This document shows positions 33,670 through 39,695 of a stretch of DNA of 45,961 nt, one piece after another; positions within the stretch are counted from its first letter, which is position 1; each line of letters begins with the position of its first letter. Source of the stretch: a virus; IMG/VR virus record IMGVR_UViG_3300046837_000052, positions 1-45,961 of that record; one strand, written 5' to 3'. The translations under genes were made by a program, and so were the position numbers. Under the pieces are notes generated by a model. The model saw only the letters and a program-made list of their open reading frames with translations, ran no database searches and was not told where the DNA came from.

Positions 33670-35168
33670 CAGGGATCCTCGTCAGTCCAGGGTTCTTCGT
33701 TGCGTTCGCTCTTCAGTCTAGCCAGTAGTAGAGACCTTGGGGTACCAAACATCCCGGAGTTACTCCAGCCTCCGTATTCCCGTTCGGCGATGACGTGTGT
33801 CTTCACCTGTCTCTTCCACACCCACATGGCGGCGTAGCGGAGCGCATCACACCCGTGATCCTCACATCGAGGATCTGTCTCTTCATTGATCCTGCCCTGA
33901 TTGTCCTGGGAGAAGACGAAGAGCGGAATCTCAGTCTCCGTGGAGTAGGGCTTGGACGCGGAGACTAGAACTTCGTCTCTCTCCTGGAGGGCGTCTGCAA
34001 TCAGGAGGATCCGAGGAATCCCCTTTGGATCTGGGTAGAACCCCCACCGCACGAGGTCCAGTCCAGCCAGGTCACCCTGGGTTGATCGTCTCTTATTATC
34101 AGCCGGTCTTACTATTGCCCTAAACCCCTTACGCACCAGCATATCATTCATTAGCTGGATGTTATCGTTGCGTGACGGGTCGGCGACGATGATGTCGAAC
34201 GGGTGGATCTTCCAGGCCTGCATCACCCGATCGGCCCACCACTCCAGGGTCTTCTGGGTGGAGTAGTACTCCCGTGCCAGAACCATCCGCCTCTCGTGCC
34301 CCTCCCCATCAGAGACACCCCAGATCTGGAACGACCCAGGCTTGGTGAATCCCCAGTCGATGGAACCAATCCATCCCTTGATCCCCAGGGCCTCGTAGTC
34401 CCTCTGCCCCTCCTTCACAGGGCAGGGAATAACGTGGTTGATCGGGTCGAAGGATTCCCACACCGCCCCTTCAGCCGTAGTCCACTCACCCAGGTACTGA
34501 CGCTGGTAGGCAACGCCCTTCAGCGCCCGGAGGATGCCCATGTATGCCTCCCCCTCCTCCGTCCACCTCTTCTTGTCCTGATCCCACAGAAGCGGATTGT
34601 CCGTATGCCTAGAGCGGAATCTGATCATCCGCCCAGACTCCACCCTCTTCATCAGCCAGTGACCCTTCGGCCCAGGATTGCAGTCCGCAATCGCCAACTG
34701 CACACCCGTCGACCAGTGTCGAAGACAGGGAAGAATGTCCTGCCACTGCTTCTCCCCCACCTCTTCCCCCTGCTGGAACACCACTACATCCCAGTCCGTC
34801 GAGTACAGCCGCTCCGGCTCCTCCAGAGACCCCAGCACCAGCGAACTCCCATTGTTGAACTCGTAACTGTGCCTGTGAATCCTGGACGGACCAGATAGAC
34901 ACGGGTGCCCCTTCTGGCACACCTGGCTCTCCCACATCGGGATGAACGACTCCGTCAGAGACGCACGAGTCTTCCTGACCACCAAGACCCGCACCTTCTC
35001 GTACCTGTTCAACAACCAGTACAGGAACTCGTCCACCCCCCTGGACTTCCCCGTCCCGCGCGGCCCGTCAATCAGGACTTCCTTGATCGCCTTCTTCTCC
35101 CCAGGAGCGAAGACATCAAAAAGACTCTTCACCGCCCCGCGCAGCTCGATCTCCCCAGTCGCACTCAC
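33669..35168 (-). CDS. terL: terminase large subunit
   Basis: This 499-residue packaging ATPase/nuclease has Walker A GPRGTGKS at 35-42, an adenine-binding and coupling region, and a Walker B strand WDVVVFQ around 126-132 followed by Q133-G-E-E. The usual catalytic Glu after the strand seems replaced by Gln133, with Glu135/136 two residues on. The nuclease half has GSIDWGFTKPGSFQIWG and DIIVADPSRND (probable metal-binding Asp residues) and the terminal DHGCDALRYAAMWVW helix. The GTG start overlaps the small-subunit stop by four bases (GTGA). Length is typical. It packages DNA through the portal. Confidence 0.86.
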   Translation of the reverse strand: MSATGEIELRGAVKSLFDVFAPGEKKAIKEVLIDGPRGTGKSRGVDEFLYWLLNRYEKVRVLVVRKTRASLTESFIPMWESQVCQKGHPCLSGPSRIHRHSYEFNNGSSLVLGSLEEPERLYSTDWDVVVFQQGEEVGEKQWQDILPCLRHWSTGVQLAIADCNPGPKGHWLMKRVESGRMIRFRSRHTDNPLLWDQDKKRWTEEGEAYMGILRALKGVAYQRQYLGEWTTAEGAVWESFDPINHVIPCPVKEGQRDYEALGIKGWIGSIDWGFTKPGSFQIWGVSDGEGHERRMVLAREYYSTQKTLEWWADRVMQAWKIHPFDIIVADPSRNDNIQLMNDMLVRKGFRAIVRPADNKRRSTQGDLAGLDLVRWGFYPDPKGIPRILLIADALQERDEVLVSASKPYSTETEIPLFVFSQDNQGRINEETDPRCEDHGCDALRYAAMWVWKRQVKTHVIAEREYGGWSNSGMFGTPRSLLLARLKSERNEEPWTDEDP

Positions 35169-35578
35169 CCAGCCAACCCACCAGGCACGTCACCACGGAG
35201 CAACACATGCTTGGGCTGCACACCCTCCATCGACTTCAACGCCTGTCCAGGTGCCCCCTCCAACCTCTCCAGGATCATCCCCATCGCCTTCATCCTGTCC
35301 GCACCAGAAGCCTTCGAGTCCAGCGCCTGCTTCAACAACACGTCCGCTAACGCCACCGCCAACTTCGGCTGCTTCCTCAGCCTCCACTTCAACGCCTCAC
35401 TTATCCCCTTCGACTTCTTGACCCTACCCTCCGAACCAGACTCCCCCTTCTTGAACACCGTCCCCCTAAAACCAGGCGGCACTACCCCCTTCGGCCAACC
35501 ATTCCTACCCCTCCCTACACCCTTCGCCTCCGGCAATCCCTCAGGCCACGGAGATTGGGAACTATCCTGCTCAGTCAT
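35165..35578 (-). CDS. terS: terminase small subunit-like protein
   Basis: This is a 137-residue basic protein directly upstream of the large terminase and overlapping its GTG. Residues about 25-60 (RGRNGWPKGVVPPGFRGTVF then FKKGESGSEGR) resemble the DUF5681 N-terminal pattern often encoded next to terminases. The following helices (ISEALKWRLRKQPKLAVALA and on) could form the oligomerisation and DNA-binding part. ATG 35578 is used; an in-frame TTG at 35617 is an alternative. Position is the main argument for the small-subunit role. Confidence 0.65.
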   Translation of the reverse strand: MTEQDSSQSPWPEGLPEAKGVGRGRNGWPKGVVPPGFRGTVFKKGESGSEGRVKKSKGISEALKWRLRKQPKLAVALADVLLKQALDSKASGADRMKAMGMILERLEGAPGQALKSMEGVQPKHVLLRGDVPGGLAG

Positions 35579-35621
35579 TCGGGCATTATCCTGCCCTGAT
35601 AGGCTGGGCGGAGTCAAGGCC

Positions 35622-35630
35622 TCTATAGCA
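35622..35630 (-). promoter_or_regulatory. possible extended -10 late promoter
   Basis: On the minus strand TGC-TATAGA forms an extended -10 element (35622-35630) with no clear -35. It lies after the 35701-35740 terminator and about 45 bases before the small-terminase ATG, so it could start the late transcript. It is weak on sequence alone. Confidence 0.35.
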
Positions 35631-35700
35631 CCAGTCTCTCGAAAGAGGGGGAGGGGGGAGCGCCCCCAAGGCCTAGCTCGGTGGAACTGTCCGGAAGGTC

Positions 35701-35740
35701 AAAAAAAAAGCCCCTGCATGGAGCATGGTCCATGCAAGGG
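35701..35740 (-). terminator. Rho-independent terminator
   Basis: On the minus strand a 12-bp GC-rich stem (35729-35740 with 35711-35722, one G-U pair) with a six-base loop is followed, after one base, by nine T residues (35701-35709). It ends transcription of the 158-aa gene and insulates the late operon. Confidence 0.9.
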
Positions 35741-35769
35741 CAATGTAAGGCGCTGGGGCCTTGGACGGG

Positions 35770-36246
35770 TCATTCCCGACGCGCGCGGCGGAGTGTGCCG
35801 ATCGAGAGGACGACCTTGACGTTGACGCCATCAGCCATCCGGTTCTCGGCATCGACGCAGGGGAAGCTCCGACGTCCATCGGTCAGGAAGACGGCCGGAG
35901 GATCTCCCGATCCGACGGCCGGCGCAGACCACGGGACGAAGAGCGTAATTCCCTTCCGGTCAGCATCCAGGATGGTCGGCCGGAGGAGGGCGGCTTCGGG
36001 ATCCCGGTCTTCGGCCAGTCTGTAGAGGTTCTCGGCCATTCCGGAGGGCTTGTGAGCCTTGGGAGCGGCCTTTTGGGCTCTTTCGGTCACCTTGAGGCCT
36101 TGGAGGGCTTGAGCGGCGCGGTCCGTTTCTTCGTCGGCTTCGGACAGGGCTTCCGTTTCCTCGGCTTCTCTGGCCTTGGCCTTCGCGGCGTTCACGAGTG
36201 CGGAGATTCCGCTCCCGACCGGCTTCAGTTTTTCAATCTTGGACAT
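35770..36246 (-). CDS. unknown 158-aa protein, monocistronic
   Basis: This 158-residue protein has a helical, Glu/Ala-rich N-terminal half (AKAKAREAEETEALSEADEE) and a beta-rich C-terminal half (about 85-155) with TLFVPWSAPAVG and PPAVFLTDGRR. I do not recognise it. It is flanked by its own consensus promoter (36323-36351) and a strong terminator, so it is a single-gene unit between the early operon and the late genes. A regulator of the late switch or a single-strand DNA-binding-like protein would fit this isolation, but there is no direct sequence proof. GGAG lies upstream of the ATG. Confidence 0.62.
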   Translation of the reverse strand: MSKIEKLKPVGSGISALVNAAKAKAREAEETEALSEADEETDRAAQALQGLKVTERAQKAAPKAHKPSGMAENLYRLAEDRDPEAALLRPTILDADRKGITLFVPWSAPAVGSGDPPAVFLTDGRRSFPCVDAENRMADGVNVKVVLSIGTLRRARRE

Positions 36247-36322
36247 GGTTCAAACTCCAATCCACCGGAGGGCTGAAAAGGCGATGCGCGGATCGGTGGT
36301 TTCTCCGCGTTGCCATGCCCCT

Positions 36323-36351
36323 ATTCTACTCGACCGCCAGCCTATTGTCAA
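36323..36351 (-). promoter_or_regulatory. consensus sigma70 promoter
   Basis: On the minus strand TTGACA (36346-36351), a 17-base spacer and TAGAAT (36323-36328) match the sigma70 consensus very well. It drives the single 158-aa gene. The bases around the -35 (TTGACAATAGGCTGG) resemble those of the minus promoter at 39461-39490. Confidence 0.82.
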
Positions 36352-36380
36352 CCTATCGGCTCGGATTGTCGGTCATGTAT

Positions 36381-36409
36381 GCACTGAGTGTCCAGCTCTG
36401 AGTCAGTGC
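36381..36409. repeat. inverted repeat upstream of promoter
   Basis: GCACTGA (36381-36387) and TCAGTGC (36403-36409) form a perfect 7-bp inverted repeat with a 15-base centre. It lies about 30 bases upstream of the -35 of the 36323-36351 promoter and 60 bases after the stop of the leftmost early gene, so it could be a regulator site or a weak terminator hairpin without T-run. Confidence 0.4.
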
Positions 36410-36467
36410 TTCCCCGATCAAGGGCAAGGCGCACGTTCAAGGCGATGCCGACGCGGTCAAGGCATGC

Positions 36468-36737
36468 TCACTTCTTCAATGCCCTCTGGATGGCCTTCTT
36501 CCATTCGTGGGGAGTGCTTAGAAGGGCGTGCGAGCGCGAGCCGCTCCACACCTTGCCATCCTTGTCCATGCACCACACATCGCTCACTTCGCGCAGGGCG
36601 GGCGCGACTTCATCCCCATGGGCCATGCTGGAGCGGGCGCGGGCGCGCAAGGCCCGATTGGCATGCCGCTTGTCCTGCTTCTCGCTCCGGGCGGTGGTGA
36701 TCCCATGGATGGGCGTCTTCTTCCGCGACCTGCTCAT
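36468..36737 (-). CDS. MSRSRKKTPI-family phage protein
   Basis: This is an 89-residue basic protein starting MSRSRKKTPIHGITTARSEK, a recurrent N-terminus in small phage proteins of unknown function, followed by KQDKRHANRALRARARS and a short C-terminal domain containing WCMDKDGKVWSG and PHEWKKAIQRALKK. The basic part should bind nucleic acid or a negatively charged partner. ATG 36737 overlaps the upstream stop; the longer open frame to 36893 is not used because it removes this N-terminus. It is the last gene of the leftward early operon. Confidence 0.62.
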   Translation of the reverse strand: MSRSRKKTPIHGITTARSEKQDKRHANRALRARARSSMAHGDEVAPALREVSDVWCMDKDGKVWSGSRSHALLSTPHEWKKAIQRALKK

Positions 36738-37171
36738 GATGCCTCCATGCATGCCCTGGCCAGCCCCACGCACTGGGCCTGCACCTCTTCCTGCGTCCAG
36801 TAGCGCCCTTGCCCGCCCCGAATGGCGGGGTACTTCGCGTCGATCGCGGGGCACACGTCGAAGGCATGTCCAAAGTCCGCACCGAGCCACCACGCATGCT
36901 CTGGCTCGCCCGGATCAGGAACATGGCAGATCCCATCCACCGGATCCCCGTCGCACTGCGCACTGTACGTCAACCCTCCATGGCACCCCACGTCGATGTC
37001 CTGGTAGAGCTTCCCGTGCCATGCGTGCCCAGCAGGAACACCCACGTACATGCACCACACCCCAAACTGGTTCCTCTTCAAGAGACACGGCAGACCATGA
37101 GCCTTGAACTCCACCCTGTCCGCCTCGCTCTGCCACGGCCCTTCTCCCCACTCCGCCTTGTCCATCTTCAT
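36734..37171 (-). CDS. conserved phage protein, His/Cys/Trp-rich
   Basis: This 145-residue protein belongs, by recall, to a widespread phage family of unknown function. It has HGLPCLLKRNQFGVWCMYVG, then HAWHGKLYQDIDVGCHGGLT, then DGICHVPDPGEPEHAWWLGA and a final acidic-aromatic part. Several His, Cys and Asp residues in conserved-looking positions suggest metal binding or an enzyme site, but no reaction is known. It overlaps both neighbours by four bases (ATGA), so it is coupled within the early operon. Confidence 0.66.
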   Translation of the reverse strand: MKMDKAEWGEGPWQSEADRVEFKAHGLPCLLKRNQFGVWCMYVGVPAGHAWHGKLYQDIDVGCHGGLTYSAQCDGDPVDGICHVPDPGEPEHAWWLGADFGHAFDVCPAIDAKYPAIRGGQGRYWTQEEVQAQCVGLARACMEAS

Positions 37172-37395
37172 CCCTCTTTATCCATCCCTGCGCAATGGCG
37201 CAGATACGAGTCCTGAACGGCGTTCAACATCGTGATTGCCTCGCCGATGTGGTTCATACACGTCGATGTGTACTTGATCCCTTCATCCGTGTAGAGCTTG
37301 AAACAGATATGACTCGGCTCTTTACAGCCGGTCTTTACACTACAGATTTCACCGTGGTGCTCCATCCCCATGCCCATTCCCTCCGGCACCTTCAT
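37168..37395 (-). CDS. 75-aa Cys-rich hypothetical protein
   Basis: This is a 75-residue protein with Cys residues spread along its length (about 18, 24, 31, 46, 68) and a Met/Gly/His-rich start (MGMGMEHHGE). The spacing could provide one zinc site. It has no clear family. The ATG overlaps the previous stop (ATGA) and the stop overlaps the next gene, so it is part of the coupled early operon. An in-gene 6-bp palindrome near its 3' end (37188-37203) is probably coincidental. Confidence 0.5.
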   Translation of the reverse strand: MKVPEGMGMGMEHHGEICSVKTGCKEPSHICFKLYTDEGIKYTSTCMNHIGEAITMLNAVQDSYLRHCAGMDKEG

Positions 37396-37583
37396 GCCTT
37401 CTCCTTCTGTTCTCCGCGCAGGGCGGCCTTGATTCCGGCCGCGATCAACAGTTCAGCGCTACTAGGGTCCTCGGCGATCATCCCCACGAGGTCGGACTCC
37501 TGCATTCCATACGTCACGAGGAAGCTGGCGAGGATTGCGGCCGTATCCATCGCGCTCGTCTCCGGCGGCTTCGGGTTGGTCAT
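37392..37583 (-). CDS. 63-aa hypothetical helical protein
   Basis: This 63-residue acidic-to-neutral protein is mostly helical: TNPKPPETSAMDTAAILASF, then VTYGMQESDLVGMIAEDPSS and a helix with IAAGIKAALRGEQKEKA. The pattern resembles a small EF-hand-free helical bundle. It is unassigned. Four-base overlaps join it to the genes on both sides. Confidence 0.5.
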   Translation of the reverse strand: MTNPKPPETSAMDTAAILASFLVTYGMQESDLVGMIAEDPSSAELLIAAGIKAALRGEQKEKA

Positions 37584-37795
37584 GTGATCCTCACTCCCAG
37601 CTGCGCCGCTACATGGCGCAACACCATCCTCACGTCCTGACCGGATAGACCACCCAGAGCCCGCTGGATCACTCCAGCTGCACTCACACGAGCCATGGCT
37701 CTGTCCGCGTCCTCCGTGCTCGTGCCCTTGCCCTGGAGCGTCCTGATCGCCCTGGCAGCCATCTCCCTGTCCGCCTCACCTCCATGCGTTGCCAT
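37580..37795 (-). CDS. 71-aa hypothetical helical protein
   Basis: This is a 71-residue protein, basic and helical (ADREMAARAIRTLQGKGTS then VIQRALGGLSGQDVRMVLRH). I use ATG 37795, which overlaps the SAP-like gene's stop (TGATG) and has AAGGAG just before it; the longer open frame upstream is Gly/Trp-rich noise from another frame. It may be a helical bundle protein. No function is known. Confidence 0.5.
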   Translation of the reverse strand: MATHGGEADREMAARAIRTLQGKGTSTEDADRAMARVSAAGVIQRALGGLSGQDVRMVLRHVAAQLGVRIT

Positions 37796-38142
37796 CACTC
37801 CTCCTTCCGATCCGGAATCGGACCCTCCGTGTACCCACCCGCAATCTCCTTCACCACTCCATGAGCATCGAAGAAGTCCCCCCGGCCAACGAGGTTCGCC
37901 ACCTTCATCAAAAGCCCAATGCGGGCGAGCAGATGCTCCTTGTTCGTCCCATTCGTCTTCAGGCCAGCCGCCTTGCACAGCTGGTCAATGTCCTCCATCA
38001 ACAGGAACGTGGATCTGAACCAGAACGGACCATCCTTCCCGCGCTTGCAGGATATGTCCCACAGCTCCGCCCACTTCTCCGCAGGCCAAGCATGACAGCC
38101 CGCATACGCCGATCCGTCACCCCGATCAGGAACACTCACCAT
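37795..38142 (-). CDS. SAP-like domain protein
   Basis: This is a 115-residue protein. The first 55 residues contain Cys/Trp-rich segments (GCHAWPAEKWAELWDISC) and RSTFLLMEDI. Residues about 60-85 (IDQLCKAAGLKTNGTNKEHL then LARI) match the SAP motif, a short helix-turn-helix-like unit that binds DNA. The remainder is an acidic tail. ATG 38142 has AAGGAG upstream. The SAP-like unit suggests a DNA-binding accessory protein that might modulate host DNA transactions early in infection. The call depends on motif recognition by eye. Confidence 0.55.
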   Translation of the reverse strand: MVSVPDRGDGSAYAGCHAWPAEKWAELWDISCKRGKDGPFWFRSTFLLMEDIDQLCKAAGLKTNGTNKEHLLARIGLLMKVANLVGRGDFFDAHGVVKEIAGGYTEGPIPDRKEE

Positions 38143-38144
38143 GG

Positions 38145-38474
38145 CTACCACTCCTTCCTGGGCTTCTGCCCTGCACGAGAGAAGTCCGCAGACCTGCGAC
38201 CACTGGCCTCCAAGAGCTTGGGGAAGAGTTCCATGAACCCGAACTTCATCAGGAATGCCGCATTCGAGCCGACCGCGAACATGGCCTTCTTGCCCTCCTC
38301 GCTCTCGATGTCCGTGCATGCTTCCAGAGCGTCCATCGCCTCCCTCGTCATCAACTGCACGAATCCCAGAACGTCCATGCACTCCTGATCCGTGAGCGAC
38401 GGGATCTCGCCACTCTGGAACATGCGTGTGATCTCTTCACATCGCGCACGCTTCGCCTCTTGTTCCTTCTCCAT
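38145..38474 (-). CDS. 109-aa hypothetical helical protein
   Basis: This is a 109-residue acidic, helical protein (MEKEQEAKRARCEEITRMFQ, then REAMDALEACTDIESEEGKK). No known motif. I start at ATG 38474, where GGAGGTCAC is the ribosome site; a longer open frame to 38939 reads through the upstream gene in another frame and is rejected. The leader can pair with an upstream element (see 38475-38534), so translation may be controlled. Confidence 0.58.
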   Translation of the reverse strand: MEKEQEAKRARCEEITRMFQSGEIPSLTDQECMDVLGFVQLMTREAMDALEACTDIESEEGKKAMFAVGSNAAFLMKFGFMELFPKLLEASGRRSADFSRAGQKPRKEW

Positions 38475-38534
38475 GTGACCTCCAGTGAAAATGAGAAATG
38501 GTCCGCCATGCGCACCGACCTCAAGAGAGGTCAC
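38475..38534 (-). promoter_or_regulatory. possible ribosome-site switch
   Basis: The leader of the 109-aa gene contains GTGACCTC (minus strand, 38527-38534). It can form a local hairpin with GAGGTC (38517-38522), or pair eight bases with GAGGTCAC (38475-38482), which is the ribosome site of the gene. Competing pairings like these are how translation switches work. A GATC-GCAA-GATC hairpin lies just upstream. Confidence 0.4.
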
Positions 38535-38575
38535 GATCTTGCGATCTGCACACACAGCGGACCAAGGACAGTGAT

Positions 38576-39112
38576 CTAGTGATGTGACTCGTGCTGTTCC
38601 CGAACGGCCTCCGCGTGCTTGTCCGCCGCGTCCGCCTTGGCCAGATCGGCCTTGAGCTTCTTGGCGATCTGATGGGGAACTGCGCCTGAGTGCTTCAGCC
38701 TCCGCTCCAGATCCCTGATCTCGCCCTTGAGCAACTCGTTCTCCGCCTTCAGGGCTTCGCCAGCCTCCGCTGCATGCTCCATCGCAGGAATCTGCGCTTT
38801 CATCGCGCTTTCCAACTCCCCGACACGTCCACGGAGCTTGAACAACTCGCCCATGATTAGCCCGGCATTGATCGAATCGCAGTCTGCACGCTTCTTGGCG
38901 TCCTGATCCTCGATCCTCTCCGAATTGCCCTGAATCCAAAGCGCCACTGCCTCTGCACGCTCCTCGAACACGAGCAGTTCCAGGGCATTCGTCTTGAGCG
39001 CCGAGCCTTCGTCGTCCCTGTCGAACTTGTTGTCCTCTTGCAGCAGTTCATTCAATCTCGCCGTGAGCCTGATTCGATTCGCCGGGACTTTCCTATCCGG
39101 TGTACTGAACAT
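38576..39112 (-). CDS. coiled-coil protein, early operon
   Basis: This is a 178-residue protein, the largest of the early operon. Residues 1-60 include RKVPANRIRLTARLNELLQ and an acidic loop. Residues about 85-165 form a long coiled coil (GELFKLRGRVGELESAMKAQ, then LKAENELLKGEIRDLERRLK). The end is His-rich. It would oligomerise. Ribosome site GAGGTCAC precedes the ATG and is identical to that of the next gene. A host-takeover or structural role cannot be told apart from sequence. Confidence 0.6.
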   Translation of the reverse strand: MFSTPDRKVPANRIRLTARLNELLQEDNKFDRDDEGSALKTNALELLVFEERAEAVALWIQGNSERIEDQDAKKRADCDSINAGLIMGELFKLRGRVGELESAMKAQIPAMEHAAEAGEALKAENELLKGEIRDLERRLKHSGAVPHQIAKKLKADLAKADAADKHAEAVREQHESHH

Positions 39113-39118
39113 GTGACC

Positions 39119-39220
39119 TCAACCTTTCATTGCCATGTGAATTAGAAGAATCAGAACGAGCCACCAAAGAAGGCAGCACGCACCAATCAGGAACCAAACC
39201 CTGAAGTACATCGACCCCAT
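39119..39220 (-). CDS. 33-aa membrane micropeptide
   Basis: This open frame, with ATG two bases after the preceding stop, encodes MGSMYFRVWFLIGACCLLWW followed by a Leu/Ile-rich run and ends MAMKG. It has one transmembrane helix of about 20 residues and a short basic tail. Phage membrane micropeptides of this size include inhibitors of host transport or superinfection exclusion factors; no specific role can be given. It is not in the usual size range of annotated genes, but the hydrophobic helix is very unlikely by chance. Confidence 0.5.
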   Translation of the reverse strand: MGSMYFRVWFLIGACCLLWWLVLILLIHMAMKG

Positions 39221-39222
39221 GG

Positions 39223-39282
39223 CTACTCGTCCTTGGGCATCTCCATTTCGATCAGCCGGAACAGCCCCTTCACGTTCTCCAT
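39223..39282 (-). CDS. 19-aa micropeptide (weak)
   Basis: A 19-residue open frame (MENVKGLFRLIEMEMPKDE) runs from ATG 39282, inside the end of the 39-aa gene, to a TAG just before the membrane micropeptide. It has no strong ribosome site and would depend on translational coupling. It may only be a linker that keeps ribosomes moving; included because it tiles exactly between its neighbours. Confidence 0.3.
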   Translation of the reverse strand: MENVKGLFRLIEMEMPKDE

Positions 39283-39389
39283 GGCTGATTGTCAGCCCTG
39301 AAATGCCCGATGATCGACGTTGCGCTCAGAAGCCGTTCGCCACGGCCATTGAAATTGGGGCCAGATGCCCCGTACTTGATATACTTCAC
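39270..39389 (-). CDS. 39-aa first gene of leftward early operon
   Basis: This 39-residue open frame starts at GTG 39389 with GGAGGT six bases upstream and lies about 65 bases downstream of the predicted transcript start. The product (MKYIKYGASGPNFNGRGERL and on) is basic and probably unstructured. A good ribosome site as the first one in an early transcript argues for a real peptide. Function unknown. Confidence 0.45.
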   Translation of the reverse strand: MKYIKYGASGPNFNGRGERLLSATSIIGHFRADNQPWRT

Positions 39390-39460
39390 TTCTTGACCTC
39401 CATTGTTAGTGGCATGATTGCCTACCGATTGCAGACCCAATATCTGCGTCGGCGACAAGG

Positions 39461-39490
39461 ATTATACCCAGCCGGCCCGCCGATTGTCAA
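39461..39490 (-). promoter_or_regulatory. early promoter, leftward
   Basis: On the minus strand TTGACA (39485-39490), an 18-base spacer and TATAAT (39461-39466) match the sigma70 consensus fully at -10 and -35. It drives the leftward small-gene operon. Confidence 0.85.
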
Positions 39491-39506
39491 GCGATTTTCC
39501 TAAGTC

Positions 39507-39638
39507 GTTTTGCCGTCCGGGCTTACGGTTTAGGTCTTGTCAATCGGGATACTCGATCGGTATAATCATCGGCTCGAACCGAAGCATTACTGTCTAGTTT
39601 TGCCAGTCGTGCTTAGGTAGGTCCATTACTGTCGAGTT
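39507..39638 (+). repeat. operator-like direct repeats between early promoters and gene
   Basis: Two repeat pairs lie here. GTTTTGCC, six variable bases and GCTTA occur at 39507-39525 and 39597-39615. CATTACTGTC(T/G)AGTT occurs at 39585-39599 and 39624-39638 with one mismatch. The first copy of pair one is between the divergent promoters; the others are downstream of the rightward transcript start. Spacing and sequence suggest binding sites for a phage or host regulator. Confidence 0.5.
39537..39566 (+). promoter_or_regulatory. early promoter, rightward
   Basis: TTGTCA (39537-39542), 18 bases and TATAAT (39561-39566) give a strong plus-strand promoter for the AAA+/VWA gene cluster. It is back to back with the leftward promoter at 39461-39490; the -35 boxes are 46 bases apart. 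Its -35 context TTGTCAATCGG resembles TTGACAATCGG of the opposite promoter. Confidence 0.8.
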
Positions 39639-39695
39639 ACATACCCTATGTCACCCACCAAGATCAAGAAGCAGAGGCAAAAGGAGAGGTCAAGA

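Noticed and set aside
34203-35819. Plus-strand open frames opposite the terminase genes
   Set aside because: They mirror terminase codons, are Pro/Leu/His-rich and cross the terminator and promoter region; no domain is recognisable.
37188-37203. 6-bp palindrome CTGCGC-aatg-GCGCAG
   Set aside because: It lies inside a coding region near a gene end, has no T-run and is short enough to arise by chance in GC-rich DNA.
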